NCBI GenBank assembly: GCA_963573385.1
Contig: CAUYLG010059294.1
Coordinates: forward strand, 1-64,000
Direction of reading: 5' to 3'
Length of the DNA stretch: 64,000 bases
Origin: Cacajao melanocephalus
Lineage: Eukaryota; Chordata; Mammalia; Primates; Pitheciidae
The notes below the pieces were generated by a model that made no database searches, had not been told where the DNA came from, and saw only the letters and a list, made by a program, of their open reading frames with translations. Of the stretch, positions 34,916 to 46,636 are shown piece by piece. The stretch's first letter is position 1; every line of letters begins with the position of its first letter. The translations under genes were made by a program, and so were the position numbers.

Positions 34916-36069
34916 TAATGCCTGTGTTAATTAGCTTAATTCAGTTTTTCCACAATGTACACATATTTCAAAACATAAATACATACAATTTGTATTTTTA
35001 AATTTTAAATACTAATTAATTGAAAAATAAAATCTCTTCTAGCTAGATAAGAATCCGTTCTGACGTCTGATCTAAAAGTCTAAATATTTTGTGCAATGTC
35101 AACAGTGTTAAAGTTGTGGTACATTCTCCAAAGGTAAAAATTTTGATGGCAACAAAATTTTCCACTTAGAAGTTTATATTTGACTTGTAGAGTGGATAAA
35201 GGGTTGGCATAAATGTTTTTAAAAGTTTTAGAAACTTGAGGTGATAGTTGATAAATGACTTTAAAATATAGAGATATTAAAATGCCCTTTGATTGAATAT
35301 ACATTGAGATTAGCTCTTATTTGAAATTCTTTACAGAGTAAATTAATAACTGATTTACCCTTAAACTAAACATGCAGTTTAAAAACTGCCTTATTGAGAT
35401 ACACTGTAAACTGTTATGATAGCACTGTAATGTCTTGCTTCTCACGTGTTTCTATTGAAATATGCCACGTGATATATGAGAATCACAGAAGATGACTTAT
35501 CTTTCTGGTGCATTATTTTCATTTGTTTCCATTTTTTATTTGTAACAAAGATCAGTAGACACAGAAAATGATAAGTGTCAGAGCATGTAACATTATAATT
35601 GCCAAAATTAATAACTCATGGATATAGTTGCTTTAAACATTGTTACTTATTGCATTACACATGTAATAGAATTCTTTTAAAATGCTTTGCTACTTCTCCA
35701 TATTTCAATTTGATAGCATTTTTCAGTCACTGGTTGGTGTCTTGTCCATAATGGAATATTCTGAGTACAGAAAAAAGGTAGAGTTAAAGACAGTGTGGCC
35801 TATACCACCTCATTTTGAGTAAGGCTCATTAAAGATGTCCACAAAGCATTATTTTATTTTTCCACCTGACTTTTATAATAAGGCTTTGAAAAGCAGTGAC
35901 TATATCATGTCTAATTGTAGGATAATGATGTGCTTTCTTATCTTTTGAGTTTATAAATGTTCCAGTTTTGAAAATAAGAACTAAGGACAAGCGAGAAAAA
36001 TCATCTCATGACAAAAAAAAATTACATTTTCTCTTATTTATGTCTTTCCTTCTAAAAGCTCTCTTAAAA
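34916..36069. other. AT-rich unassigned sequence
   Basis: No element recognised. The minus frame 35080-35304 is within chance. Confidence 0.4.
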
Positions 36070-36076
36070 AAATATG

Positions 36077-36291
36077 GGAGTTGAACAATGAGAACACATG
36101 GTCACAGGGAGGGGAACATCACACACTGGGGCCTGTAGGTGAATGGGGGGCCTGGGAAGGGATTGTATTAGGAGAAATACCTAATGTAGATGATGGACTG
36201 ATGGGTGCAGCAAACCACCATGGCACATGTATACCTATGTAACAAACCTGCACGTTCTGCAGGTGTATCCCAGAACTTAAAGTATATTTTT
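36077..36291 (+). mobile_element. Very short 5'-truncated L1PA
   Basis: GGAGTTGAACAATGAGAACA, GGGAACATCACACACTGGGG, AGGAGAAATACCTAATGTAG, GCAGCAAACCACCATGGCAC and TGTAACAAACCTGCACG match the last ~215 bp of the L1PA 3'-UTR. Target duplication AAATATG at 36070-36076 and 36292-36298. The A-tail is short and T-interrupted. Confidence 0.95.
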
Positions 36292-36354
36292 AAATATGTA
36301 ACATCATGTAATGATGGTCAAAACATGGATTTCTAATTTTTAAAAAGCCTCTAC

Positions 36355-36490
36355 TCACATAGTCACCTCTGCCATATAGTGACTATGTGAACTGGGTAAG
36401 TTATTTAATATCTCTGAGTCTCAGTTCTTCATCTGATAAACTGTTCTATTCATAAGACATCATAGGGATATGGTAAGAAATAAACTATAT
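36355..36490 (-). repeat. MIR fragment
   Basis: GTGAACTGGGTAAGTTATTT, AATATCTCTGAGTCTCAGTT, CTTCATCTGATAAACTGTTC and ATCATAGGGATATGGTAAGA match reverse-complement MIR core. Confidence 0.75.
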
Positions 36491-37550
36491 GATGTGTATA
36501 CGATTCCCAGTAGCAGAAGGATCTTGGTTTTTACGTGTACAGTCTCCCTTCTGGTTACTGCATAAGGAGCAATATTATGCATCTCCATTTGTTCACACTC
36601 TTCCCAAGTTATAGCCTTCCATTTGTTTATTTGAAGTGTAGAGGAAGTGGGAGGGTATTAAAGATCAGGGTGGAAATAAAGGTGTGAGAAGTGTTTGAGA
36701 GAGTGAAGTGAAAAAATTATTGATTTTTGGCCCTGCCCCCAAATTTGGGTCCGTGATGTTACTGGCCAAAGGCAAGCTCTTGCAGAAATTGGTGACATTT
36801 GGTTTTGGTCTGTTTTTCTTCCAGAGGGACACCTTCCACAGTACGGCTAATCTATAAATTAAGCATCAAATGTTTATTTCCCTCTATTTTTCAACCTCTT
36901 CTTTTTGAGCTGAGAAAAGAAAAAGACTGTGTGATTTTAAAGCAATGTTTACCTCTCCTACAGATAAATCAGTATAATGCTGTGTTTTTCATGATGGAAT
37001 AAACTGCTTTGTTTTCAGCTCATGTATAAGTCATAGGTTGAAGATTGCTCCAAATATCACATCTTGCTAAATACCACTGCACCTGCACCAATACTTCCTG
37101 CCTTCATTTTCTGCCATGACCTGGTCATGGTCCTCTCCTCCAGCATCAATTCTGAAAGGCAAGTGTCTGCTGAGAATCCTGTAATATAAATCAATGTGAA
37201 CACCTGCTTCTGAGAAAGGGCACCCCACACTTCTGTAAATGATGTGTAGCTTTCTCTGGTTGCCAGTATATTTATTACATTAGAAAAAAGAGCTTGACAA
37301 AATTCCATGCCAGAGCCCATTGGTGCATAAAGCTCCTAACTATGGAACTGGGTAGTGCCAGTTTTTCACCATTATCCAGTTTTCACTTGTTTAAATAGCC
37401 TATTCCATTAACTCAAGGTATGTGTTATGTATCTGCTTTGTGTAAAACACACTACTCTCTGCTAGGAGCAAAGCAAAATGTTTACAACATGACATAATGT
37501 TGGAGAGTCACTATTGTTAAGGAGAAAGGACTTGGACTAGAGGACAAAGT
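36491..37550. other. Unassigned sequence
   Basis: No element recognised. Short frames (36799-37002 plus, 37057-37320 minus) match nothing. Confidence 0.4.
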
Positions 37551-37559
37551 GATACAGAT

Positions 37560-37593
<34 letters not shown>

Positions 37594-38201
37594 GATAGAT
37601 AGATAGATAGATGATAGATAGATGATAGATAGATAGATGATAGATAGATAGATGATAGATAGATAGATAGATGATAGATAGATAGATAGATAGATAGATG
37701 ATAGATAGATAGATGATAGATAGATGATAGATAGATAGATAGATGATAGATAGATAGATGATAGATAGATAGATGATAGATAGATAGATAGATAGATGAT
37801 AGATAGATAGATGATAGATAGATAGATAGATGATAGAGAGATAGATAGATAGATGATAGATAGATAGATAGATAGATGATAGATATGATAGAGAGATAGA
37901 TAGATAGATGATAGATAGATAGATGATAGATAGATAGATGATAGATAGATAGATAGATGATAGATAGATAGATAGATGATAGATAGATAGATAGATGATA
38001 GATAGATAGATAGATAGATGATAGATAGATAGATAGATGATAGATAGATAGATAGATAGATGATAGATAGATGATAGATAGATAGATAGATGATTGATAG
38101 ATGATAGATAGATAGATAGATAGATGATAGATAGATAGATAGATAGATGATAGATAGATAGATAGATGATAGATAGATAGATGATAGATAGATAGATAGA
38201 T

Positions 38202-38247
<46 letters not shown>

Positions 38248-38248
38248 G
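37551..38248. repeat. ~700-bp GATA tetranucleotide tract with periodic GAT interruptions
   Basis: Almost pure (GATA)n broken every 2-8 units by a single GAT (reading GATAGATGATAG). Two short GAGAGATA variants lie near 37836 and 37890, and an ATATGATA near 37883. Because TATC repeats on the minus strand cycle through Leu-Ser-Ile-Tyr codons without stops, frames of 270 and 255 codons appear (37482-38294 and 37517-38284). They are composition artefacts. The mix of 4-bp units and 3-bp interruptions suggests growth by block duplication as well as slippage. Confidence 0.98.
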
Positions 38249-38604
38249 AATCAAGTGCCCAATGCCATAGAATTGTGGAAGCATAGAAGTTCAAGATGGA
38301 ACTTTAACTTCTAGATCTCAAACCCTATACCGGCACCGATTATCAAATTCCCTGCTCAACATTCTTACTGGGTGATCATAAACCCTCTGTTTCTAAATCT
38401 CTCTTAAAAGAATTCCCACCCCACTGCCCAAAAGAGAGTGGTCCATTTCATTTCCAAAGAGCTCTAATTATTTTTAAAAGTTATTTCTTGTACTGAGCCA
38501 AGATCTTATTCTCTTGGACATAAATTCTGAAATTTGGAGTCATGTAGAAAATATCTAGCTAATGTTTTTCCTCAAGTGAGTATTTAAAACATTTGAGAAA
38601 TGTT
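38249..38604. other. Unassigned sequence
   Basis: Nothing recognised. Confidence 0.4.
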
Positions 38605-38605
38605 C

Positions 38606-39285
38606 TTTTTTTTTAATTATACTTTAAGTTTTGGGATACGTGTGCAAAATGTGCAGGTTCATTATATAGGTATATATGTGTCATGGTGGTTTGCTGCACC
38701 CATCAACCTGTCATCTACATTAGGTATTTCTCCTAATGCTATCCCTCCTATAGCCTGTAATCCCCTGACAGGCCTTGGTATGTGATGTTCCCTTTGCTGT
38801 GTCCACGTGTTCTCATGGTCAACTCTCACTTGTGAGTGAGAACATGTGGTGTTTGGTTTTCTGTTCCTGTGTTAGTTTGCTGAGAATGATGGTTTCCAGC
38901 TTCATCCATGTCCCTGCAAAGGACATGAACTCACCATTTTTCATGGCTGCATAGTATTCCATGGTGTATATGTGCCACATTTTCTTTATCCAGTCTATCA
39001 ATGATGGGCATTTGAGTTTGTTCCATGTCTTTGCTGTTGTGAATAGTGCTATAATAAACATACATGCGCACGTGTCTTTATAGTAGAATGATTTATTATC
39101 CTTTGGGTATATACCTAGTAATGGGATTGCTGGGTCAAATGGTATTTCTGGTTCCAGTGCCTCGAGGAATCTCCACACTGTCTTCCACAATGGTTAACTA
39201 ATTTACACTCCCACCAACAGTTTAAGAACATTCCTATTTCCCCACATCCTCTTTAGCATCTGTTGTTTCCTGACTTTTTATATTC
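38606..39285 (-). mobile_element. 5'-truncated L1PA
   Basis: Poly-T start, then the L1PA 3'-UTR and ORF2 C-terminus in reverse. A 123-codon minus-strand frame (38819-39190) carries the L1 ORF2 tail with peptide words EPEIPFDPAIPLLGIYPK and MEYYAAMKNGEFMSFAGTW. It breaks off near 39285. About 680 bp; no catalytic domain remains. No clear target duplication was found. Confidence 0.96.
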
Positions 39286-40073
39286 TAACCACAAGTTTTA
39301 GTTTCTTCAAGCTAAATATACTCAGTTCCTTCATGTCTTCCTTACTGGCAGGGATTCGAGTGCCCTCATGTCCTAGTTGTTTCCAATGGACATATTCCCA
39401 TTTGTCTATGCATGTATTTTTCAAAGTGTGACATCCAAATTTGAACACAAAACTACAAATGTACTAACTAATGCAAAGTCACTATTACTTCTCAGCTTCT
39501 AGAGACCTATATTTATATTAATCAAATTCATAACAAGGTCATAATCTATTTTTTTCACAATCATATCACACATTAACCTAAGTCTTTCTTGAAAATATTG
39601 CTATTCAATCTTACATGGCAATCATTACATCTAAGTGTCATAAAATATAAAACTTACACAAATGTAAGGAATTTTATGTCCAAGTCCTTAAATGTTTCTA
39701 TATTACATTTCATGGTCTTTGTTATAGGCTAAAATATGCACATATTAAAATCATTTCACATTCTTATTCTGTTTTCTCATATTTGTATTATCCATCCCCA
39801 CTCCTGATTGCAATCACTTAAAAATTTGATAAACAAGGTATCAAGGTACATATTTAATAAAAAATAAATGGTAGAATTGAGACTGGTCCCATAGTTACCT
39901 TTTAGTATCTCCTCTCCAGGCTGGTATCAACCTGATAATATTTATCTCAGAGATCATTATACTGTGAATTTATTTCTCTGTCCTGTTTCTATCTTGTCTT
40001 CAAATACTTTGCAAGATACTTAGAAGAGTACCTACCTGAGATTCAGATTAATTCTCTTTTAAGAATACTTCTG
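39286..40073. other. AT-rich unassigned sequence
   Basis: Nothing recognised. Confidence 0.4.
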
Positions 40074-40383
40074 GGGCCAGGCAGGTGGCTCAGGCCTGTG
40101 ATCCCAGCACTTTGGGAGGCTGAGGCAGGTGGATCGCTTAAGCTCAGGAATTCAAGACCAGCTTTGGTAAGATGGTGAGAGCCCATTTCTACAAATATTT
40201 TAAAAATTAGCTGGGTGAGGTGGCACTTGCCTGCAATCAGTCCCACCTACTTGAGAGGGTAAGGCAGGAGGGTCACTTGAGCTCAGGAACTTGTAGCATC
40301 AGTGAGCTATGACTGTATCAACTCACTCCAACCTCGGCAACAAAGCAAGATGCCATCTCTAAAAAAGTTTAAATAAATAAATA
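40074..40383 (+). mobile_element. AluJ-type element
   Basis: Dimeric Alu with older-type changes: GGCCAGGCAGGTGGCTCAG, CCCAGCACTTTGGGAGGCTG, TTAGCTGGGTGAGGTGGCAC, AGTGAGCTATGACTGTATCA and CTCCAACCTCGGCAACAAAG. It ends in (TAAA)-rich sequence. High divergence and the GAGCTATGA form suggest AluJ. Confidence 0.95.
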
Positions 40384-41119
40384 GTACCTCTGATATGTCC
40401 CTGTATAAAAATTAGTTTACACTCTAAGTACTAGGAGTGCTTACAAAAGAGAATGAACACTATTAACTGAAGTTGTTTTGAATTAATTTATGAAGAAATT
40501 GATACTTCAGTTGAACTTTAGAGGATCTGAAAGATTAAAATATTTGTGGATTGCTAATAGGAGAGTTAAAACATATTTTAGTTGTGGTCTATCCATTGTA
40601 CCATGTATATAAAATTATGTGTGAATTTATAGGGATTTGTCTGTAATAACTTTAATATGTTAATATATACTATCCTCAAACCACTGAACAAAAAGATAAA
40701 ATTAATATCCAGTTGGACCTCAACTTTAAAGCCCAACTTAAATATTAATTTCTTAGTGAGAATTTTTTTACCAATTAAAGCAAACTGTAATTAGCTTTCC
40801 TTTAAATGTCTAATGTAACTAGTTGTTTGAAGCTCTCATTCTGGTGTTTTATCAAACATCACATCATGTTTATAATTTCACTAGCTCTATTACTATATTG
40901 TTGTACAATATATCTCCTCAAGATAAATTGTAAACATCTAGAGAAAAGTCACTATGTCCATTAGTTTTGGGTTTCCTGCATGGTAGCTAGCACAGAAATA
41001 GGCTGAATACTGGCTGAAGAAGTGAGCGTAGCCAACATGGCTGTTTTCTGACTATACCACAGGGTTTGTTATGCCTATTTAAATGTACGGTTATGTGTGT
41101 GTTACATTTTATATTTTTC
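40384..41119. other. AT-rich unassigned sequence
   Basis: Nothing recognised. Confidence 0.4.
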
Positions 41120-41132
41120 CAGTGTAGTTTCT

Positions 41133-41495
<363 letters not shown>

Positions 41496-41627
41496 TAATT
41501 AATAGTTGAAATGCAGAAATTAAAGCTTAACTTTAATTTCTATTTTAATATAATATATGTAACTTGGAAACCATCGGGTTCACATATGTAACAGTAAATA
41601 TTATTACATCAATGCCAACACCATTGT

Positions 41628-41696
41628 ATTCATTTGCACTTCTGGCATTGCACTGTATTGTGTTGTATTGTATTATATTGCATTCATTTGCACTTC
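41628..41696. repeat. TATTG-type pentanucleotide patch between 15-bp direct repeats
   Basis: ATTCATTTGCACTTC occurs at 41628-41642 and 41682-41696. Between them lie GTATTG/TGTTG/TATTG units. The 54-bp spacing suggests a tandem duplication followed by pentanucleotide growth. Confidence 0.8.
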
Positions 41697-42079
41697 AGCT
41701 TGGAATTCTGTGCTTTTAAATGTGTTTATCCTATCTCAATAATGAGGTAGAAAGTAATTGAGAACAAACGTTAGTCTTAAATATATAGGTAATTCCTTAA
41801 AACACACAACAAAGTTCTCTGTTTTCAAAGTATGCTGAAAGTATTTAAGTAACTGCTATACTCATGAGGCTTATATTTTTCCAATCATGCTCTATTTTTT
41901 CAGTTAGGATTTGCTAATGTATCATTTTATTCATTTTCAGTCTATTTATGCAAAAGTCATTTTTAAAAGGACCTGCTCTATGTCAGCGTTTCCCCTTTTC
42001 CTTTAAAATTACACCTGCAGTTTTAAATGGAGATGTCAGCAAGTTGTTATTCAAAAGTACAGAATGTCCTACATTGGGA
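41697..42079. other. Unassigned sequence
   Basis: Nothing recognised. Confidence 0.4.
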
Positions 42080-42205
42080 GCTAATAGACTCGGTTTTATC
42101 TTTGGCTTTACTGTCAATTAGTGTGTGACCTTGGATATGTCACATTGCCTTGCTAGTTTTAGTTTGATTTTCCATAAAGTAGGGAGATTGGGTCAGGCTG
42201 CTTTT
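42080..42205 (-). repeat. MIR fragment
   Basis: CAATTAGTGTGTGACCTTGG, ATATGTCACATTGCCTTGCT and TTTCCATAAAGTAGGGAGAT match reverse-complement MIR (GTGACCTTGGGCAAGTCACTT..CTGTAAAATGGGGAT). Confidence 0.65.
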
Positions 42206-42579
42206 AAGGAAAAATCAGTTGCTGTCGCTCTTTGAATTGCTTAAGACTTCCCTTCCATCTTTGATTTTCACGTGTCCTTTTTTGAAAGTGGTGAAGCCTG
42301 AGAACTTCTAGGAAGGAAATAGCTTATGGTTTTTCCCATAACTATGAATATTGGTGTAAGAACTCACTTAGAATATGACTGTTTATTCCTCTAGAATTAC
42401 CAGCTACAGGATAATATGAATCCTCAACTTATGTCTTCACAAGAAATGATGAAAATTTAATCTTTGATTTTGCTACAAAAAAATTAGAAGTAAATATTTG
42501 AACGGTACAAAACTGTAGGACCTGAAGACTTCTCCGGAGCTTCTTATAAATACAACTGTAAAATGCATTTTTGTATTTT
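42206..42579. other. Unassigned sequence
   Basis: Nothing recognised. Confidence 0.4.
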
Positions 42580-42592
42580 AAAAAATGTGCTT

Positions 42593-43024
42593 CTGTTCAG
42601 AATAGCAAAGACTTGGAACCAACCCAAATGCCCATCAATGATAGACTGGATAAAGGAAATGTGACACATATAAACCATGGAATACTATTCAGCCATAAAA
42701 AGGATGAGTTCATGTCCTTTGCAGGGACATGGGTGAAACTGGAAACCATCATTCTGAGCAAACTAACACAAGAACAGAAAACCAAACACTGCATGTTCTC
42801 ACTTATAAGTGGCAGTTGAACAATGAGAACACATGGACACAGGGAGGAGAACATCACACACTGGGGCCTGTCAGGGGATTGGGGGCTAGGGGAGGGATAG
42901 CATTAGGAGAAATACCTAATGTAGATGACAGGTTGATGGGTGCAGCAAACCACCATGGCTCATGTATACCTATGCAACAAACCTGCACATTCTGCACGTG
43001 TACCCCAGAACTTACAGTATAATA
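42593..43024 (+). mobile_element. 5'-truncated L1PA with 13-bp target duplication
   Basis: CTGTTCAGAATAGCAAAGAC starts inside ORF2. It continues through the ORF2 C-terminus (peptide words MPINDRLDKGNVTHINHG and MSFAGTWVKLETIILSKLTQ) and the 3'-UTR to an AATAAAA tail. AAAAAATGTGCTT is duplicated exactly at 42580-42592 and 43025-43037, so both ends are fixed. The 432-bp fragment cannot encode reverse transcriptase. Confidence 0.98.
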
Positions 43025-43049
43025 AAAAAATGTGCTTATGATTAGGGCA

Positions 43050-43520
43050 CATGACACAGTTTGACTGTCAGGATAAGTTATGCACCTGTGAAATGCAGAA
43101 TGCATCCAAACTGTCACACAGAATACCACCTTGCATCTCCACAGAGGGTGCTGCTAATTGACACACTGGAAAAAATCTCCCGTAAAGGATGCTCTATGGG
43201 ATTGCAATGCAATTAGAAGGGGTTTTTTGTTTGTTTGGTTTGGTTTTCTTTTGCTCATCTCATCTCCATGTATGTCATAAATGTCTCCATTTCTTGAGTT
43301 TGGTGAGTTGCATAAGGAGCAAGAAGTAAAAATTATCAGAATCATTTCAACTGCTGGGAAAACCGGATTAATACTGGCTGTTAAAAGCTGTTAATTGCAG
43401 TTTACAAAAGAGAAATCCCTTATCTTTGAAAGTTCACTTGCTTGAGTGACTCATTCTTCCTGGGAGGGATTAATGCTTAATTAAAAAAAGATGCTAAACA
43501 ATCTGATGTGCTTCCTGAAT
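43050..43520. promoter_or_regulatory. Repeat-free homeodomain/AP-1 site cluster: candidate enhancer
   Basis: No transposon similarity. Sites: ATTGCAATGCAATTAG (near 43201-43216), GGATTAAT at 43365-43372 and again at 43467-43474 (OTX/PITX-type), and TTAATTGC near 43391. A consensus AP-1 TGACTCA lies at 43447-43453, with CTTAATTAAA just after. Two identical GGATTAAT words plus several TAATT cores in ~280 bp are notable. Function and conservation are inferred. It starts within ~15 bp of the L1PA target duplication. Confidence 0.4.
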
Positions 43521-45369
43521 GAAAATCTCACCTTAGTTTTAAAGATTTTTAACAAGGTAATATGCTAATTATTTAATGAATGATTTGTGCTAGGCACTAG
43601 AGATGTGTTAAAATAGCAGTGCTTATCGCGTTTGGCACAGCTCCCAGAAATCAGTCCACTGAGTGTTCTAGGATTTGGTGCCAAGCCTGTTTTTTGTTGT
43701 GCTTGGTGCTTGGTTTTGTTTTCCACCTTTGAGTGTAAACATGTTTGTCAAGGTACACTCTTAGGGAAGCAGAGAGGAACAGGGAGGGAAAGCCTGGTGG
43801 TCAAGGAAGTGAGGGTCAGGGAGGAAGAGAAGAGAGGAAGAAAAAGCAGGCAGAACTCCCTTTTATCTTTGGACTGTGACTGCATTGTACTGACAAATAC
43901 CTGGAAATATCTGTACTCCAACCTTGCTGTAATAAGGATGTAAAGAAATTAGGAAAAGTAGTATGTATGCCTCAGAGAAAGGTGCAGGGTATTGCAAGCC
44001 TGACTTCACACTTTGCTTGGCTGTCAGGGGGCTTTCTCCTTCACAACAATACCCCAATGTTTTGGTAGGCTGACTCCAGTTCACTTTACTAAGTGGGGAG
44101 GCATGGGTGGAATGCCAGGTATGTCTACATAGCAAAGCAGTGCAGGCAGGCTGACGCCAGGAGAGAATAGGCAGGTACCTATTGAGTTACAGGATTTCTA
44201 CAAATCTAATCCGCATGTAATGTGAGACTTATTGCAGAGCCAGCCTCTGCGAGGGTTGTGAAGTCTGAGGATATGAACAGTCTCAGGACCAAAGATCCCA
44301 GTTAACCCATTGAAATCCAGCTTCAGTTGACCAAAACTAATAGCCTCTTATCCTTGTAATGCTATCTAAGGATGACAGTAATTAGAAGTTGCTTGCAATT
44401 GTATAAGAATACTCAGCGTAAGATATTATTGAACAGAGATATTTAATATGCCTGCAATATAGTGAATACACAATACAGCCAAAGCAACCAGGGCTATTTT
44501 AAGTTGCTCTCTATTTACTATGTATGACACTGGATGGTCTATACATTACTAATGATAACTATCTATAATTTACGGTAAATTTTTGCATGTGATAAGTTTG
44601 CTAGGAAAATTTAAAACAGTAACTTGTTTATTAGTATTTAAAAAATATTTGCTTAAGGGAGACATTTGTTTTCTGGGACATCTTCATTAATTATTGTAAT
44701 AAATTGATGATAAATTTATTAATGGAAGGAAATCAGAATTACCAATATAAATAGAAAAAAAGGCCCAGGTACTGAATTACCAAATATTTATGATGCATGT
44801 CATACACTTTTCTTGTTGATCAACCAAGAAACCTCTTAGGAAAGTGGTAAAGGAAATGAAAGTGTTGTTTCTATACTTAATGTATGATCATAAGAATTTT
44901 CTAGATTAAGTTATATAGATTAAAAATGACCAGTCTTCAAGCCATTCGATAATTATACAAAGATAGGACAATTGTTCTTTGTCAATTGTGATAAAACTCC
45001 AACCAAAACTCAAAAGCCCACATTACAAATATTTTTATGATCAATTAGCTAATAAATAACATTTAACCTCAGAAATATTTCAAGAGGCATGACTCCACTT
45101 ACCTTCAGTGTTTCTTACATGTTGATATCGTCTCCACAAGCATTTATGTTCATCATCATATTTAGGCACCTTGAATACATTGGCAACATCTTCTTCTAGA
45201 GTTTTGTTTATTAACACAAAGATACCAACATCAAGTGTTCAAAAGTCTATATACTGATACAAAAATAAGTGTCTTCTGTGGTCTATATCTTGTAACAGGT
45301 ACTTTAGGTATGTATATTATTTATGCACTTATTATACACTTATTTTCTACACTTTTATGATTCTCAGTG
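43521..45369. other. Unassigned sequence, higher GC at 43620-44420
   Basis: 43620-44420 is repeat-free and less AT-rich than the surroundings. It includes a purine-rich strip (43781-43860) and short frames on both strands (up to 103 codons) that match nothing. It may extend the enhancer-like block. 44421-45369 is AT-rich background. Confidence 0.35.
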
Positions 45370-45480
45370 TTAGCATGAAGAAATTGAGGCCCATATGTGT
45401 TACTAGTGAGTAACACATGCAGACATTAACCCAAGACAGTTGATTCAAAGCCTATTTAGAGCAGTGTTAAATGTGGGAGG
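45370..45480 (+). repeat. MIR fragment
   Basis: AGCATGAAGAAATTGAGGCC, ACTAGTGAGTAACACATGCA and GACAGTTGATTCAAAGCC follow the MIR order GATGAGGAAACTGAGGC..GTAAGTGG..GATTCGAACCC. Confidence 0.55.
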
Positions 45481-45529
45481 CAATATAGCACTACCCCAAA
45501 AAGGCTAAGGATGAGGATAACATTAGACT

Positions 45530-45700
45530 TGTTATCTGGAGCTCTGGATTGAAAAATGTCACTTCTACTTCCTAACTTTTGAACTGACAAATTGCTGTGT
45601 CTCTATGTGCCTCAGTGTCCTTGCCTTTAAACAGGAATAAACTTACATGATGACACTTGTGTAAGAATGAAGTGAGAGAATACTAATGAACACAACTGTG
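45530..45700 (-). repeat. MIR fragment
   Basis: GAGCTCTGGATTGAAAAATG, CTGTGTCTCTATGTGCCTCA, GTGTCCTTGCCTTTAAACAG and GAATGAAGTGAGAGAATACT match reverse-complement MIR. It lies ~50 bp from the plus-strand MIR above. Confidence 0.7.
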
Positions 45701-46636
45701 CAGACAATGTGAAGTGACTGACTGTAATGGTAGCTCTGCTCTGTATCATTACACGCACGTCTCTCTATGAGTCTTAAGCCGGGTACTGTTCCAATATACA
45801 CATACCACATCGCAAGAGCAATCCTCTGTTTTAAACATAGGTGAGGTAGAGAGGGATCAAAAACCATATTCCCTGGCTCCTGGCTGAACTGCACAGCTCT
45901 TGCAGAATTTACTGAAGGAGATTGCCTCTGAACCTCCTTCTAGGAGGTTGCAAGTTACCTTTTAAGTTGATTTGTGACACTAAAGCCAATCCAATCCTAA
46001 TTTCATTCACTCCCCCACTCTGCTTGCTTCTTTCAAGCTATTGCCAATATTATCCCTGTTTAATCTTTGTGGTAGATAAGAAGATACTATTAAATCTTGG
46101 ACTACTGAGTGGGCCTCTTGGAAACTGCAATCAGTATCTGACAAAAGAATGTGGAGAGATAGTCTAAGCAGCTTTTTTTTTAAACCAAAAACATTGATTA
46201 AAACTAACAAATTAAGGCCATTTACCAAAATGACATCTGTTTAATAGTGCTCCTAATCCCCAAGTTATTAATGTTTTTAGTGTTCGGTAAAGATAAGAAT
46301 TCTCCAGAGTTACTGAGTAATTTTACTGGATGATAATAGTCTATATTAATTGCTGCTTTATGTTTTCAATATGGCAAAAAATATTTTTCTTTTTCTTTAG
46401 GCCAGACTCATATTTCAAATATCAAATATATCTCTATAGTTATATTTCTGTATTTTATTGATGCTAAATTTAAAATTTCCAAAGAAAATGTAGTTTAGAA
46501 TAGTTTCTTTCTATAATAAAGCAGATTAAATGCTTATAAATTGATGTTTTAGAGAAAACCTATAAAGATTTAAAAGTGAAGATTAAAATACCTTAGCAAT
46601 AAGTAATATCTAAGTCTTTTAAAAATTCAATTCCAT
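45701..46636. other. Unassigned sequence
   Basis: Nothing recognised. Short frames on both strands are within chance. Confidence 0.4.

Noticed and set aside
37551..38248. Regularly interrupted array that could look like a CRISPR
   Set aside because: The units are 4 bp with no unique spacers, in a primate nuclear sequence.
37482..38294. Minus-strand frames of 270 and 255 codons, the longest in the window
   Set aside because: They translate a (TATC)n repeat into endless Leu-Ser-Ile-Tyr; no domain, no codon-use signal, and two frames are open at once.
38819..39190. 123-codon minus-strand frame with a recognisable protein family
   Set aside because: It is the L1 ORF2 C-terminus in a 5'-truncated insertion, already listed under the L1PA feature; not a host gene.
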